From NCBI RefSeq assembly GCF_003026495.1, contig NZ_PYMA01000002.1, positions 124,001 to 188,000 on the forward strand: a stretch of DNA of 64,000 nt. The letters are read 5' to 3'. Source of the stretch: Photobacterium sanctipauli (GTDB lineage Bacteria > Pseudomonadota > Gammaproteobacteria > Enterobacterales > Vibrionaceae). The position numbers and the translations under genes were made by a program. Shown here piece by piece: positions 7,671 to 19,338 of this stretch. Positions within the stretch are counted from its first letter, which is position 1; each line of letters begins with the position of its first letter. The notes beneath the pieces are model-generated. The model was given only the letters and a program-made list of their open reading frames with translations. It was not told the origin of the DNA and did not search any database.

Positions 7671-8659
7671 TGGAAGCACAAAAAAATCTACTGCTTGATA
7701 TTCAAGATTTAAAAGTACACTTCGACATTGCACAAAAGTCGGCTTGGCCATGGACTAAACCACTGAAGCTAAAAGCGGTGGATGGGGTTGGTATCCGTCT
7801 TTACGAAGGTGAAACCCTAGGGGTAGTTGGCGAATCCGGCTGTGGTAAGTCGACCTTTGCCCGCGCGGTTATTGGCTTGGTTGAAGCGACTGATGGGAAT
7901 GTTGTTTGGCTAGGCCAAGACTTGACCAAGCTGGATCACAAGGCGATGCGCGAAAAGCGCAAAGATATCCAGATGATTTTCCAGGATCCATTGGCATCGC
8001 TCAACCCGCGTATGACGGTGGGCGAGATCATTGCCGAGCCTTTGAAGGCTTACTATCCGGAACTGGACGCCGATGATGTGAAGCAGCAGGTTAAAGCCAT
8101 GATGGCAAAAGTTGGCTTGCTTCCGAACGTGATCAACCGCTACCCGCATGAATTCTCCGGTGGTCAATGTCAGCGTATCGGTATTGCCCGCGCCTTGATC
8201 CTCAAGCCGAAGATGATCATCTGTGATGAGCCGGTATCGGCATTGGATGTATCGATTCAGGCGCAGGTTGTGAACTTGCTAAAATCACTGCAAAAAGAGA
8301 TGGGATTGAGCTTGATCTTCATTGCCCACGACTTGTCGGTGGTTAAGCACATCTCTGATCGTGTATTGGTGATGTACCTCGGTAACGCGGTTGAAATGGG
8401 CGAGGCTGATGCCTTGTTTAGCGATCCAAAGCACCCATATACCAAAGCCTTGATGTCGGCAGTGCCGATCCCAGATCCGGACCTCGAGCGTAACAAGGAC
8501 ATCCAGTTGCTTGAAGGTGAACTACCGTCACCAATGAACCCGCCATCGGGTTGTGTGTTTAGAACTCGCTGTCCTATTACTACGGCAGAATGTGCGAAGC
8601 ATAAACCGCAGCTGCAAGGCGGCGATATTCACGCGGTATCCTGCTTGAACGTAAACTAA
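7670..8659 (+). CDS. oppF: oligopeptide ABC transporter ATP-binding protein OppF
   Basis: 329 aa from the ATG at 7670 (TAATG overlap with oppD, GGGGA ribosome binding site at 7658-7662); a GTG two codons earlier is less likely. Walker A GESGCGKST near residue 55, signature FSGGQCQRI near 163, Walker B MIICDEPVSALD near 183. Like OppD it carries a C-terminal cysteine-containing extension (PPSGCVFRTRCP). Last gene of the opp operon. Confidence 0.97.
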   Translation: MEAQKNLLLDIQDLKVHFDIAQKSAWPWTKPLKLKAVDGVGIRLYEGETLGVVGESGCGKSTFARAVIGLVEATDGNVVWLGQDLTKLDHKAMREKRKDIQMIFQDPLASLNPRMTVGEIIAEPLKAYYPELDADDVKQQVKAMMAKVGLLPNVINRYPHEFSGGQCQRIGIARALILKPKMIICDEPVSALDVSIQAQVVNLLKSLQKEMGLSLIFIAHDLSVVKHISDRVLVMYLGNAVEMGEADALFSDPKHPYTKALMSAVPIPDPDLERNKDIQLLEGELPSPMNPPSGCVFRTRCPITTAECAKHKPQLQGGDIHAVSCLNVN

Positions 8660-8709
8660 TTCAAGCCTGTGACAGGCTTTAAGCGCGGGGTAAAACTCGC
8701 GCTTTTTTT
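8660..8709 (+). ncRNA. oppABCDF 3' UTR with terminator; possible OppZ-type sRNA
   Basis: Two hairpins follow oppF: AAGCCTG/CAGGCTT (8663-8679), then AGCGCG/CGCGCT (8682-8703) with seven T, a typical intrinsic terminator. In Vibrio cholerae the same 3' UTR is cut from the mRNA to give OppZ, an Hfq sRNA that represses oppB. Position and structure agree, but I could find only a 5-bp match to the oppB ribosome binding site by eye, so the sRNA part is inference. The terminator itself is secure. Confidence 0.4.
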
Positions 8710-8853
8710 CGTTTAGGTAGAACATCAAAAAATATTGATAAAGTTGTAACTGATATGTAAAAATGCAACCTGCTCAATGGATTATAAGCAGTAAATTCTA
8801 TTTCTCGGCTGGTGGATAAAAGTCGATGAAATAAGCATCAAAAGGATTGTTGT

Positions 8854-10968
8854 ATGCGGTCAATCTCCGTTCAATGGAAGATCACCCTCATGGCGGGTCT
8901 CGGCTTGCTTGCCACTGTAACAGTGTTAACCGGCCTGTCTTTCTACTTCTCGGCTCAAAACCAGCAACTGGTAAGAGAGCAATCATTTAATACTTTACGC
9001 AGTAAGTCTGAAGAGATGGTTCAAGCCCAGGCTCACCGGCAAGCCACTGGCGTAAATCAGTACCTCGACGAGGCTTCCTATCGTGCTGAAATGTTGGCGC
9101 AAAGCATTCTTTTCTTGAAAAGCAGTGCCGAAGACAACTTTACCAGTAGCGAAGAATTGCGTGGCTCTATCAACGATCTGCTCCGAGATTCAGTTAAACA
9201 GTTTGATAATATTTACGGTGCCTTCGTCGTATTCCAGCCAGATGCCCTTGATGGTGAAGATAGCTATTACCACGGTGCCGACTATGTGGGCTCCAATGAA
9301 AAGGGGCGTTTCGCACCGTATTGGGCACAATCACCCGAGCAAGGTAGCCAGCAATACATTATTGGCGAGCAGGCGTTGATGACGGCGGGCAATGCTGAAA
9401 AGCTAAATTGCAGCCTTAATAGTGGCTTGATGTGTGTATCTGAACCCTTTCATGCATCTATGGGCGAGGAGAAGCCATTGGTGAGTTCGATTACGTTCCC
9501 ACTATTGGCTGACGGCGACGTGATTGGGGTAATGGGGTTGGATATTCGCCTAGGCCCACTTCAGGCCATGATTTCACAGGTTGATGGTGCCTTGTACGGC
9601 GGCCAAGGGCATGTCAGCCTGATCAGTGAAAGCGGGGTGATTGTCGCGTGGGAGCAGGCTAGCAACCGGATAGGGCAGCAATTTGGCTCAAGCGATATAT
9701 TGCCAACTGAGCTGACAGCTTGGCTTGCGCAAGGGACGGAGCAGATAGTTTGGACGCAGGATCAGCAATGGCTTTATGTCTACATGCCGGTATCCTTGGG
9801 TCAGTCATCGTGGGGTGTGGTCATCCAATTGCCGGTTGACCAAGTATTGGCAGATGCGATTAATCTTGATACTGCTATCGAGCAACAACGTAATGAATCA
9901 GTCTATGTTCAGCTGCTTGCCAGCGCCATCATCGCAGTGGTTGGCTTTGTGGTGGTGTTGCTAGCCGCTGCCCGTTTGGTCGCGCCGATTAAGCGAGTGG
10001 TGGCGAGCCTGAAAGATATCGCCTCAGGCGAAGGGGATTTAACCCAGCGCTTGCCAGTTGCCCAGAATGACGAAGTGGGTGAATTGGCGATGTGGTTCAA
10101 CCGCTTCCTCGATAAGCTGCAAAATACAATCCGGGAGGTGGTCACAGCGGTGGATCAAGTTGGCGATACCGCTTCAGAAGCGGCGCAAGTCGCCCGCCAC
10201 TCCCGCGATGGTAGCCAATCACAGTTCAAGGAAGTGGATATGGTTGCCACGGCCTCCGAAGAGATGGCGTTGACGGCGCAGCAAGTAGTGGAGCATACCG
10301 AAACGGCGGTGGTGGCTGCCAACCAAGCTGAAGTGTCGGTGCAAGATGGCCAAACCGTGATTCAATCGTCTTCGCAGTCAATGGGGACACTGGTGAACAG
10401 AATGGAAACGGCTGTCCCTGTCGCGAAAGAGCTGGCAAGTAATAGTGAGGATATCAACCAGATCTTGCAGGTGATTGAAGGTATTTCTGAACAAACCAAC
10501 TTGCTGGCATTGAATGCCGCGATTGAGGCGGCGCGGGCAGGGGAGCAGGGCCGAGGCTTTGCGGTGGTGGCCGATGAAGTTCGCCAACTTGCTAGCCGTA
10601 CCCAAGATTCGGTCGGTCAAATACGTCAGGTTATCGAAGTACTCCAACAGGGTACCCGTGATGTTGTCAAAGCGATTGAAGAAGGCAACCAATTGGCGGG
10701 CGAAACTTCTGAGCAGGTAAGCGAAGCGGTTGATAGCCTTGAGCAAATCACGGCTGCGGTGCAGTCGATTCAAGCGATGAATGAGCAAATCATGCATGCC
10801 GCGAACGAGCAACAGGCGGTATCGGCTGAGGTGAACCGTAACGTCACCAATATTCGCGAGCTGAGCGAGAATATTCTCGAGCAGGCTGAAAAGTCGGCGG
10901 GCATTGGCGAGACACTGACAACCTTGTCCCATCACCAGCAGTCGCTGACTGGGCAGTTCAAGGTTTGA
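8854..10968 (+). CDS. methyl-accepting chemotaxis protein with periplasmic Cache-like sensor
   Basis: 704 aa. First membrane segment near residues 10-30; periplasmic sensor about 31-345, of dCache-like size, with the segment [15 protein letters not shown] typical of Cache domains; second membrane segment about 352-372; HAMP about 373-428 ([24 protein letters not shown]); and the signalling domain with the hairpin tip [36 protein letters not shown] near 542-577. No CheR-binding pentapeptide at the C-terminus. It would relay an unknown ligand signal to CheA/CheW. AAAGGA precedes the ATG. It is a single gene with its own terminator; the ligand cannot be deduced, although proximity to opp is suggestive only. 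Confidence 0.93.
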   Translation: MRSISVQWKITLMAGLGLLATVTVLTGLSFYFSAQNQQLVREQSFNTLRSKSEEMVQAQAHRQATGVNQYLDEASYRAEMLAQSILFLKSSAEDNFTSSEELRGSINDLLRDSVKQFDNIYGAFVVFQPDALDGEDSYYHGADYVGSNEKGRFAPYWAQSPEQGSQQYIIGEQALMTAGNAEKLNCSLNSGLMCVSEPFHASMGEEKPLVSSITFPLLADGDVIGVMGLDIRLGPLQAMISQVDGALYGGQGHVSLISESGVIVAWEQASNRIGQQFGSSDILPTELTAWLAQGTEQIVWTQDQQWLYVYMPVSLGQSSWGVVIQLPVDQVLADAINLDTAIEQQRNESVYVQLLASAIIAVVGFVVVLLAAARLVAPIKRVVASLKDIASGEGDLTQRLPVAQNDEVGELAMWFNRFLDKLQNTIREVVTAVDQVGDTASEAAQVARHSRDGSQSQFKEVDMVATASEEMALTAQQVVEHTETAVVAANQAEVSVQDGQTVIQSSSQSMGTLVNRMETAVPVAKELASNSEDINQILQVIEGISEQTNLLALNAAIEAARAGEQGRGFAVVADEVRQLASRTQDSVGQIRQVIEVLQQGTRDVVKAIEEGNQLAGETSEQVSEAVDSLEQITAAVQSIQAMNEQIMHAANEQQAVSAEVNRNVTNIRELSENILEQAEKSAGIGETLTTLSHHQQSLTGQFKV

Positions 10969-11000
10969 TGTTGCAGTGAGTACAGTCGACTAAAAATAAA

Positions 11001-11025
11001 ACACCGAGCGCCGCTCGGTGTTTTT
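11001..11025 (+). terminator. terminator of the chemoreceptor gene, also usable from roxA
   Basis: 10-bp inverted repeat (11001-11010 with 11012-11021) followed by T5 on the plus strand and preceded by an A-rich run, so it can act in both directions between two convergent genes. Confidence 0.85.
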
Positions 11026-11048
11026 CTATTGTGGTGTTTTTCTATTGC

Positions 11049-12182
11049 TTAGTCGGCTGGGTACCAGTAGCCGTGGTTGACCAGCTGGGTGAGCAGGGCG
11101 ATGAAAGCGGGGTGATCGATCAGCTTGCCAAGTAAATTTTGGCTGATTGCCTCTTCGTCACAGAGGTAAGCCGCTGCCGAGCCGCACTCTTGCGGTAATT
11201 CATAACGATCGCCGTTGATGTATAAGATGTGCGGCTGCTCAGGGAAGTAGAATGCACGTAGGCCACCTAGTCGCTTCATCTCTTCGCCACTTTCAAGGAA
11301 TTGGTAGGTTTCGGCATTTTGCCATGGTGGCTCGGCTGCAATCACATCCAGCTCATGGCGGCTGTTGCTCAGGTGCTCACCCATCCATTGCTGCATCATC
11401 TGGGGATGGTCGAGCAAGCTGCGCATCATGTTTTCAAGATCTTTTGCTTCGCTGGCTAGGATGGCACCAGAGTGCTTGCGCGCTGGCAGGGCAGGATTGT
11501 GGTAGTGAACATCGCCAATGTCATTGGCAATTACATAGTCGGCAAAGCTGCTGAGCAGTTCTTGTTTTTTCGGTGAGCGGAAGCCAACAGAAAAGCTCAT
11601 CGACGTCTCAATGGCGTAGCCGTCATGGGGGAAGCCCGGCGGAATATAGAGAATGTCACCCGGTTCAAGCACTTCATCAATGATCGGGTCAAAGCCCTTG
11701 ATTTGGCGCAGTGCCGGATGACCGAACTCTTCTTCGTAGTCGTCTTTTTTCGGCCCAACACGCCAATGGCGCTTGCCTGAGCCCTGAACGATGAATACAT
11801 CGTATTGGTCGATATGGGCACCGACGCCGCCGCCCGGGGTAGAGTAGGAGATCATCAGATCATCAAATAGCCAGTTTGGCATTTGGCGGAACGGTGTGAC
11901 TAAGCGTGCCGCCCCTTCATGCCAGTGGTTGGCAGCCTGAACAATGAACGACCAGTTATCTTCAGGCACGTTGTCGAAACTGAGTGGGCCGTGTTTTACA
12001 TCCCAGTCATCGCCTTGTTTGGCAATGTAACGGGAGTCGACTTCTTCTTCCATGGCAAGTCCGGCCAATTCGTCGGGGCTGATAGGATCAACGAAGTCTT
12101 TAAAACCGCCCTTGATAATAGTGGGTTTCTTTTGCCAAAACTCGGCAAGGAATTCATCGAAGCTGAAAGTGAGTTGATACAT
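11049..12182 (-). CDS. roxA: 50S ribosomal protein L16 arginine 3-hydroxylase RoxA (YcfD)
   Basis: 377 aa, close to E. coli YcfD (373). It is a JmjC/cupin 2-oxoglutarate- and Fe(II)-dependent oxygenase that hydroxylates an arginine of ribosomal protein L16. The HxD metal ligands are in HIDQYDVF near residue 120, and the distal His is in PPGFPHDGYA near 186. A C-terminal winged-helix-like region follows. The family start (MYQLTFSFDEFLAEFWQKKP) is intact. It lies downstream of purB on the same strand but behind the purB terminator. Confidence 0.93.
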   Translation of the reverse strand: MYQLTFSFDEFLAEFWQKKPTIIKGGFKDFVDPISPDELAGLAMEEEVDSRYIAKQGDDWDVKHGPLSFDNVPEDNWSFIVQAANHWHEGAARLVTPFRQMPNWLFDDLMISYSTPGGGVGAHIDQYDVFIVQGSGKRHWRVGPKKDDYEEEFGHPALRQIKGFDPIIDEVLEPGDILYIPPGFPHDGYAIETSMSFSVGFRSPKKQELLSSFADYVIANDIGDVHYHNPALPARKHSGAILASEAKDLENMMRSLLDHPQMMQQWMGEHLSNSRHELDVIAAEPPWQNAETYQFLESGEEMKRLGGLRAFYFPEQPHILYINGDRYELPQECGSAAAYLCDEEAISQNLLGKLIDHPAFIALLTQLVNHGYWYPAD

Positions 12183-12310
12183 ATAATTGGCTTTTTTAGC
12201 TGACTATTACGGCGAATTATACGCTTAAGTAGCCAAATACCAATAGGAGGTTATCCAAGCGACTTCACCAATTGAAGGGATTGGTTTTTGGTAGTTGGGG
12301 AAGAAAAGAA

Positions 12311-12334
12311 AAAGGCCAGCGGATGCTGGCCTTT
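12311..12334 (-). terminator. terminator of the mnmA-hflD-purB operon
   Basis: 10-bp stem AAAGGCCAGC / GCTGGCCTTT with a 4-nt loop, followed on the minus strand by a U-rich tract, 28 nt after the purB stop. Confidence 0.85.
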
Positions 12335-12361
12335 GAGAATGAAGCAAAGATCGCGAAGCGA

Positions 12362-13747
<1,386 letters not shown>

Positions 13748-13836
13748 TTAGTGAGGGTTAAAACTAGTTATTACTGGCTTTTCGCCGGGCAAAAAGCGCA
13801 ATGTAGTGCTGGCGCCATGGCGCCAGCAGAAAACTG

Positions 13837-14454
13837 TTAGCAACGAGCGAGTAAGATCTTCGCTTGTTGCACCATTTGTTTGCGACCGAAGATTAGGTGA
13901 CGGCGTTTGCCACCCACTTGGCGCCATAGTACCGCTGCACGAATAGCTGCGAGAAGCAGCGCGCGTACTTTGTGTTGTACTGCCTGCTGCTGCAGGTGTG
14001 CAGGTGTACCGGTTACCTGGATACGCGGGCCCAGCGGGCTGATGATATCAAGGTAGATGCTCGCCAGATTGCTGACCATTTGATCCTCAAGTAGCTCAAA
14101 ATGGTCGATCTGACGCTTAGCGGTATCGATGCGATCACCGAGTTGAGACATGCTGTCACGGCGGCTGGCAAGCTTGCGTTCAAGCGCCATCACACTGACC
14201 AAGTAACGCGTCATTTCGTTACCTGACGGGGAGTTGTCAATCTCGGCAGACAACGCTTCTAGGCCCATACGCAAGTTAGCTTCGTTGCCGTAAATCTCGA
14301 TGGTATTCGACGGGTCGGTTACCACAATACTGTTTAGGGTTGCAGCCAATAACTCATCGTCACAATGACCGTCACGAGCAATTTTCTGAACAAGTTTTAC
14401 CGCTTGGCAAATGCCAGCAAAAGCAATTGTACGGTCATATACAGTGTGTGCCAT
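13837..14454 (-). CDS. hflD: high-frequency lysogenization protein HflD
   Basis: 205 aa from the ATG at 14454, chosen because AGGGAG lies just upstream and because HflD proteins start [18 protein letters not shown]; a longer frame overlapping mnmA lacks support. HflD is a membrane-associated helical protein; in E. coli it binds phage lambda CII, and its cellular role is unclear. It lies 14 nt after mnmA and before purB, the conserved gammaproteobacterial arrangement. Confidence 0.94.
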   Translation of the reverse strand: MAHTVYDRTIAFAGICQAVKLVQKIARDGHCDDELLAATLNSIVVTDPSNTIEIYGNEANLRMGLEALSAEIDNSPSGNEMTRYLVSVMALERKLASRRDSMSQLGDRIDTAKRQIDHFELLEDQMVSNLASIYLDIISPLGPRIQVTGTPAHLQQQAVQHKVRALLLAAIRAAVLWRQVGGKRRHLIFGRKQMVQQAKILLARC

Positions 14455-14468
14455 GTGCGTCAACTCCC

Positions 14469-15876
<1,408 letters not shown>

Positions 15877-15902
15877 TTACCTAGCAAGGGGATGCTAGGT
15901 AA
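15877..15902 (-). terminator. terminator of rluE
   Basis: 10-bp perfect stem TTACCTAGCA / TGCTAGGTAA with a 6-nt loop, 22 nt after the rluE stop; a broken U tract follows on the minus strand. Confidence 0.7.
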
Positions 15903-15923
15903 GTATTATTGCCGTTGGAATGG

Positions 15924-16559
15924 TTAGCCTAGGGACACTTCGCGCCACTCGCCTGGCTGCAAGTCTGAAACGGTCCAGTCGGCCATTTTATAGCGGATCA
16001 AGCGCAGGGTAGGGAAACCGATATTGGCCGTCATTCGGCGAACTTGTCGGTTGCGTCCCTCCTTTAGGGTGATCGCCAGCCAGGTCGTTGGAATATTCTT
16101 GCGTTCACGGATAGGGGGCACCCGTTCCCAAACTTGAGGATCTTCGATGCGTTCGACGCCAGCTGGCAGCGTCGGCCCGTCTTTTAGTACCACTCCCTTG
16201 CGCAGCTTATCCAAATCTTCGTCACTCGGTGCGCCTTCAACTTGTACCCAATACACTTTTGGCTGTTTGGATTTTGGCTGGGTTAGCTGGGCCTGCAGTA
16301 CGCCATCGTTGGTCAGTACCAATAATCCTTCGCTGTCTTTGTCTAACCGTCCGGCTGGGTATACGTCTTTTACCGGGACAAAATCGGACAGGGTTTGATC
16401 GCCCGGTTCGCCGGTAAATTGGGTCAGAACGTTAAAAGGTTTGTTAAATAAAATGATCTTCTGCGGCCCGCGCGGACGTTTCGGTTTATTTAATTTTCTT
16501 GATGGTCGGCGCTCATTATTAGAACGTTTTGGTTGACGAGCTGAGGTGTTTGGCTTCAT
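15924..16559 (-). CDS. rluE: 23S rRNA pseudouridine(2457) synthase RluE
   Basis: 211 aa from the ATG at 16559; the only earlier start in frame is a TTG. The basic N-terminal 35 residues ([24 protein letters not shown]) fit an RNA-binding tail. The RsuA/RluB/E/F catalytic motif [12 protein letters not shown], with the nucleophilic Asp, lies near residue 70. It modifies U2457 of 23S rRNA. A TATAAT -10 is present upstream near 16594-16599 on the minus strand, divergent from icd. E. coli has the same rluE-icd divergent pair. Confidence 0.92.
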   Translation of the reverse strand: MKPNTSARQPKRSNNERRPSRKLNKPKRPRGPQKIILFNKPFNVLTQFTGEPGDQTLSDFVPVKDVYPAGRLDKDSEGLLVLTNDGVLQAQLTQPKSKQPKVYWVQVEGAPSDEDLDKLRKGVVLKDGPTLPAGVERIEDPQVWERVPPIRERKNIPTTWLAITLKEGRNRQVRRMTANIGFPTLRLIRYKMADWTVSDLQPGEWREVSLG

Positions 16560-16701
16560 AAATAGCGTGTTGTACAAGGGAAAAGTAAATTGACACGCCC
16601 ATTATACTCGAAAAATAACATGAGTGGCGTATCGATAAAATTTCAAGTATGATTTGCGCGCATCTTACAAAAAGATAACAAATGGACGCTAGGAGATTAA
16701 A

Positions 16702-17955
16702 ATGGATAGTAAAGTAGTTGTACCAGCTGAAGGTCAGAAAATCACCCTGGATTCTGAAGGTAAACTGGTCGTTCCTAACAACCCTGTCATCCCTTACATT
16801 GAAGGGGACGGTATTGGGGTTGATGTAAGCCCTGCAATGATCAAAGTAGTTGATGCAGCCGTTCAGAAAGCCTACGCCGGCGACCGTAAAATCGCGTGGA
16901 TGGAAATCTACACAGGTGAGAAATCGACCCAGGTTTATGGTGAAGATGCTTGGCTACCGAAAGAAACTCTAGACTTCATCCGTGACTACAAAGTTGCAAT
17001 CAAAGGTCCACTAACAACGCCAGTTGGCGGTGGTATCCGTTCACTAAACGTTGCTCTTCGTCAAGAGCTTGATCTGTACATCTGTGCTCGCCCAGTTCGC
17101 TACTTCGATGGCGTTCCAAGCCCACTAAAACAGCCTGAACTAACTGATATGGTTATCTACCGTGAAAACTCGGAAGATATCTATGCGGGTGTTGAGTTCA
17201 AGGCCGGTACTGAAGAAGCTGATAAGGTAATCAAGTTCCTTCAGGAAGAAATGGGTGCGACTAAGATCCGCTTCCCACAAGAGTGTGGCGTGGGTATCAA
17301 GCCTGTTTCTGAAGAAGGCACTAAGCGCCTAGTACGCGCTGCAATCCAGTACACCATCGATAACGATCGTGACTCGCTGACGCTAGTCCACAAAGGTAAC
17401 ATCATGAAGTTCACCGAAGGTGCCTTCAAAGATTGGGGTTACGAAGTGGCAGCGCAAGAGTTCGGTGCTGAATTGTTGGACGGCGGCCCATGGATGACGT
17501 TGAAGAACCCTAACACGGGTAAAGAAATCATCGTTAAAGACAGCATCGCCGATGCTTTTCTACAGCAAATCCTACTTCGCCCAGCGGAGTACGATGTAAT
17601 CGCAACCATGAACCTTAACGGTGACTACATCTCTGACGCACTAGCAGCTCAGGTTGGTGGTATCGGTATCGCACCGGGTGCGAACATTGGTGATGGTGTT
17701 GCTCTGTTCGAAGCAACTCACGGTACTGCACCGAAGTACGCTGGTCAGGACAAGGTTAACCCAGGTTCACTGATCCTTTCAGCGGAAATGATGCTTCGCC
17801 ACCTAGGCTGGACAGAAGCTGCAGACCTGATTATCAGCTCTATGGAAGCGGCGATCAGCAACAAGACTGTGACTTACGATTTTGAGCGCCTAATGGACGG
17901 TGCAACGCTACGTAAGTGTTCTGAATTTGCTGATGACATGATTGAGCAAATGTAA
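16702..17955 (+). CDS. icd: NADP-dependent isocitrate dehydrogenase Icd
   Basis: 417 aa. TCA-cycle enzyme converting isocitrate to 2-oxoglutarate with reduction of NADP. The active-site segment [12 protein letters not shown], containing the serine phosphorylated by AceK in E. coli (about position 113), is intact. The metal-binding aspartates are in the [12 protein letters not shown] segment near 306-318, and the NADP-site [10 protein letters not shown] near 340-350. AGGAG precedes the ATG, and a strong terminator follows. Confidence 0.98.
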   Translation: MDSKVVVPAEGQKITLDSEGKLVVPNNPVIPYIEGDGIGVDVSPAMIKVVDAAVQKAYAGDRKIAWMEIYTGEKSTQVYGEDAWLPKETLDFIRDYKVAIKGPLTTPVGGGIRSLNVALRQELDLYICARPVRYFDGVPSPLKQPELTDMVIYRENSEDIYAGVEFKAGTEEADKVIKFLQEEMGATKIRFPQECGVGIKPVSEEGTKRLVRAAIQYTIDNDRDSLTLVHKGNIMKFTEGAFKDWGYEVAAQEFGAELLDGGPWMTLKNPNTGKEIIVKDSIADAFLQQILLRPAEYDVIATMNLNGDYISDALAAQVGGIGIAPGANIGDGVALFEATHGTAPKYAGQDKVNPGSLILSAEMMLRHLGWTEAADLIISSMEAAISNKTVTYDFERLMDGATLRKCSEFADDMIEQM

Positions 17956-17980
17956 ATTCTGGTTCCCAGAACCTGCAAAA

Positions 17981-18007
17981 GCCCGGCATTAATGCCGGGC
18001 TTTTTTT
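17981..18007 (+). terminator. terminator of icd
   Basis: GCCCGGCATT / AATGCCGGGC 10-bp inverted repeat followed by T7. Confidence 0.95.
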
Positions 18008-18223
18008 ATGCGCGATATTTGGAGCAATGACCTATCCAGCCAGGTGTTATTGATAGTGTAAATGGGTGACTAGGGGAGAAGGTATGTATTGTTAACAGAA
18101 ATGTTAATAGATGATTGTGTGGGAGAAGGTTTTTATGCAGTTGTTATTCACTTCGTCTGGTGTGGTTAATCGTAAAAAAGTACCAGAATATTCGGGGGCT
18201 TAGGTGTCGGTTAGGTATAGAAA
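18008..18223. other. icd-cspD intergenic region
   Basis: About 215 bp between two convergent terminators. It is not empty: two strong Shine-Dalgarno-like runs occur (GGGGAGAAGGT near 18073 and GGGAGAAGGT at 18121). The second precedes the 22-codon frame listed separately; the first precedes only a 3-codon frame. No promoter can be named with confidence. Confidence 0.4.
18135..18203 (+). CDS. candidate micro-protein (22 aa)
   Basis: ATG at 18135 follows GGGAGAAGG (18121-18129) at ideal spacing. The frame encodes MQLLFTSSGVVNRKKVPEYSGA and stops at 18203. It lies wholly between the icd and cspD terminators. The ribosome binding site is stronger than for most real genes here, but the frame is short and has no dedicated terminator, so it may be chance. 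Confidence 0.3.
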   Translation: MQLLFTSSGVVNRKKVPEYSGA

Positions 18224-18245
18224 AGGCGAGCCAATGCTCGCCTAA
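18224..18245 (-). terminator. terminator of cspD
   Basis: AGGCGAGC / GCTCGCCT 8-bp stem (18224-18243) followed on the minus strand by a short U run, 25 nt beyond the cspD stop. Confidence 0.75.
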
Positions 18246-18267
18246 GCAATGCGGGTTGAAGTGATCG

Positions 18268-18489
18268 CTATTTAACGAACTCACCTTCAACAGGCACTAT
18301 CTCTTTGGCATGGAAACCTTTTGGACCCGTCTCAACGGTGTAGTTAACCTGTTGGCCTGCCTTGAGTGTACGGTATCCATCCATTTGGATAGTTGAATAG
18401 TGTGCAAAGATGTCTCCTTCGCCTGTTTCCGGGCAAATGAAGCCAAAACCTTTTGCGTTATTGAACCATTTAACTGTACCTGTTGCCAT
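18268..18489 (-). CDS. cspD: cold shock domain protein CspD
   Basis: 73 aa from the ATG at 18489, which follows AAGGATG; the upstream in-frame ATG gives an 8-residue extension without similarity. The single cold-shock domain carries RNP1-like KGFGFI and RNP2-like DIFAHYS. Divergent from clpS-clpA, as in E. coli, where CspD is a stationary-phase single-strand DNA-binding inhibitor of replication. The adjacency with clpSA supports CspD rather than a CspA-type chaperone. Confidence 0.9.
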   Translation of the reverse strand: MATGTVKWFNNAKGFGFICPETGEGDIFAHYSTIQMDGYRTLKAGQQVNYTVETGPKGFHAKEIVPVEGEFVK

Positions 18490-18969
18490 GCTTACATCCT
18501 TCTTTGCATTCAAGTTCCATTTTGCATTAGTTTGCTATCTCTTTTTATCATGACTTGCATACTAATGCTAATTTGATGCAGTTAACATCTATTACAAGTT
18601 ACACTTTAGTAAAAAGAAGTAGACAGTCAAGTGCATATAATAACATTTCTTTAAAATCTGCTATTGGCATCGAATATGTGAGCAATAGAAAAAAGTGTCG
18701 ACAGCGGCGGAAATTTCGTGCTTATTGGGGGTAGAGAGCAATAGCCTGCAATATCTTTTGCTAATGCATAAATTGTCAGCAGATACATCTTATATCAGTC
18801 GGTATTGTCGGCTTAGTCATAGTCATCTCAGATTTGCTGGAATACAATGTGTGCATTAGTCTGAATATAGAGGTAGGAAAACTGCGGTCGAATTGCCATA
18901 TTTTAATGGCTTAGTGTTAAGTTGTTGTTTATTGGTGGACTATTCCTATCGTACTGGTAAGTTAAGGTT
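18490..18969. other. cspD-clpS divergent intergenic region
   Basis: 480 bp, AT-rich, holding both divergent promoters. I see no gene with a ribosome binding site, no hairpin terminator and no nameable operator. Confidence 0.5.
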
Positions 18970-19290
18970 ATGAGCAAGTTATATGAGTGGATTATCCCAG
19001 ACTCTGATGTCTTAGAAGAAGAGGATGTCCAGGTAAAACCGCCATCGATGTACAAAGTAATTTTAAACAATGATGATTACACACCGATGGATTTTGTGAT
19101 AGAAGTGTTACAGAAGTTCTTCTCCATGGATCTGGAGAAATCAACACAGTTGATGCTTACTGTGCATTATGAGGGGAAAGCGGTATGTGGAACCTTCACT
19201 GCTGAAGTCGCCGAAACAAAGGTGGCCCAAGTAATGATGTATGCAAGGGAGCATGAACATCCGCTACTGTGTACGATGGAAAAAGCCTGA
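18970..19290 (+). CDS. clpS: ATP-dependent Clp protease adaptor ClpS
   Basis: 106 aa, identical in length to E. coli ClpS. The protein binds N-degron substrates (N-terminal Leu, Phe, Trp, Tyr) and hands them to ClpAP. The family core [20 protein letters not shown] (residues about 29-48) holds the Asn-Asp pair that recognises the substrate alpha-amino group, and the disordered N-terminal tail engages ClpA. First gene of clpSA. Confidence 0.97.
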   Translation: MSKLYEWIIPDSDVLEEEDVQVKPPSMYKVILNNDDYTPMDFVIEVLQKFFSMDLEKSTQLMLTVHYEGKAVCGTFTAEVAETKVAQVMMYAREHEHPLLCTMEKA

Positions 19291-19338
19291 GTTTTTTCCG
19301 GCACGCCATTATTGAGTGGTATTTAGGGGAGGTGCCTT

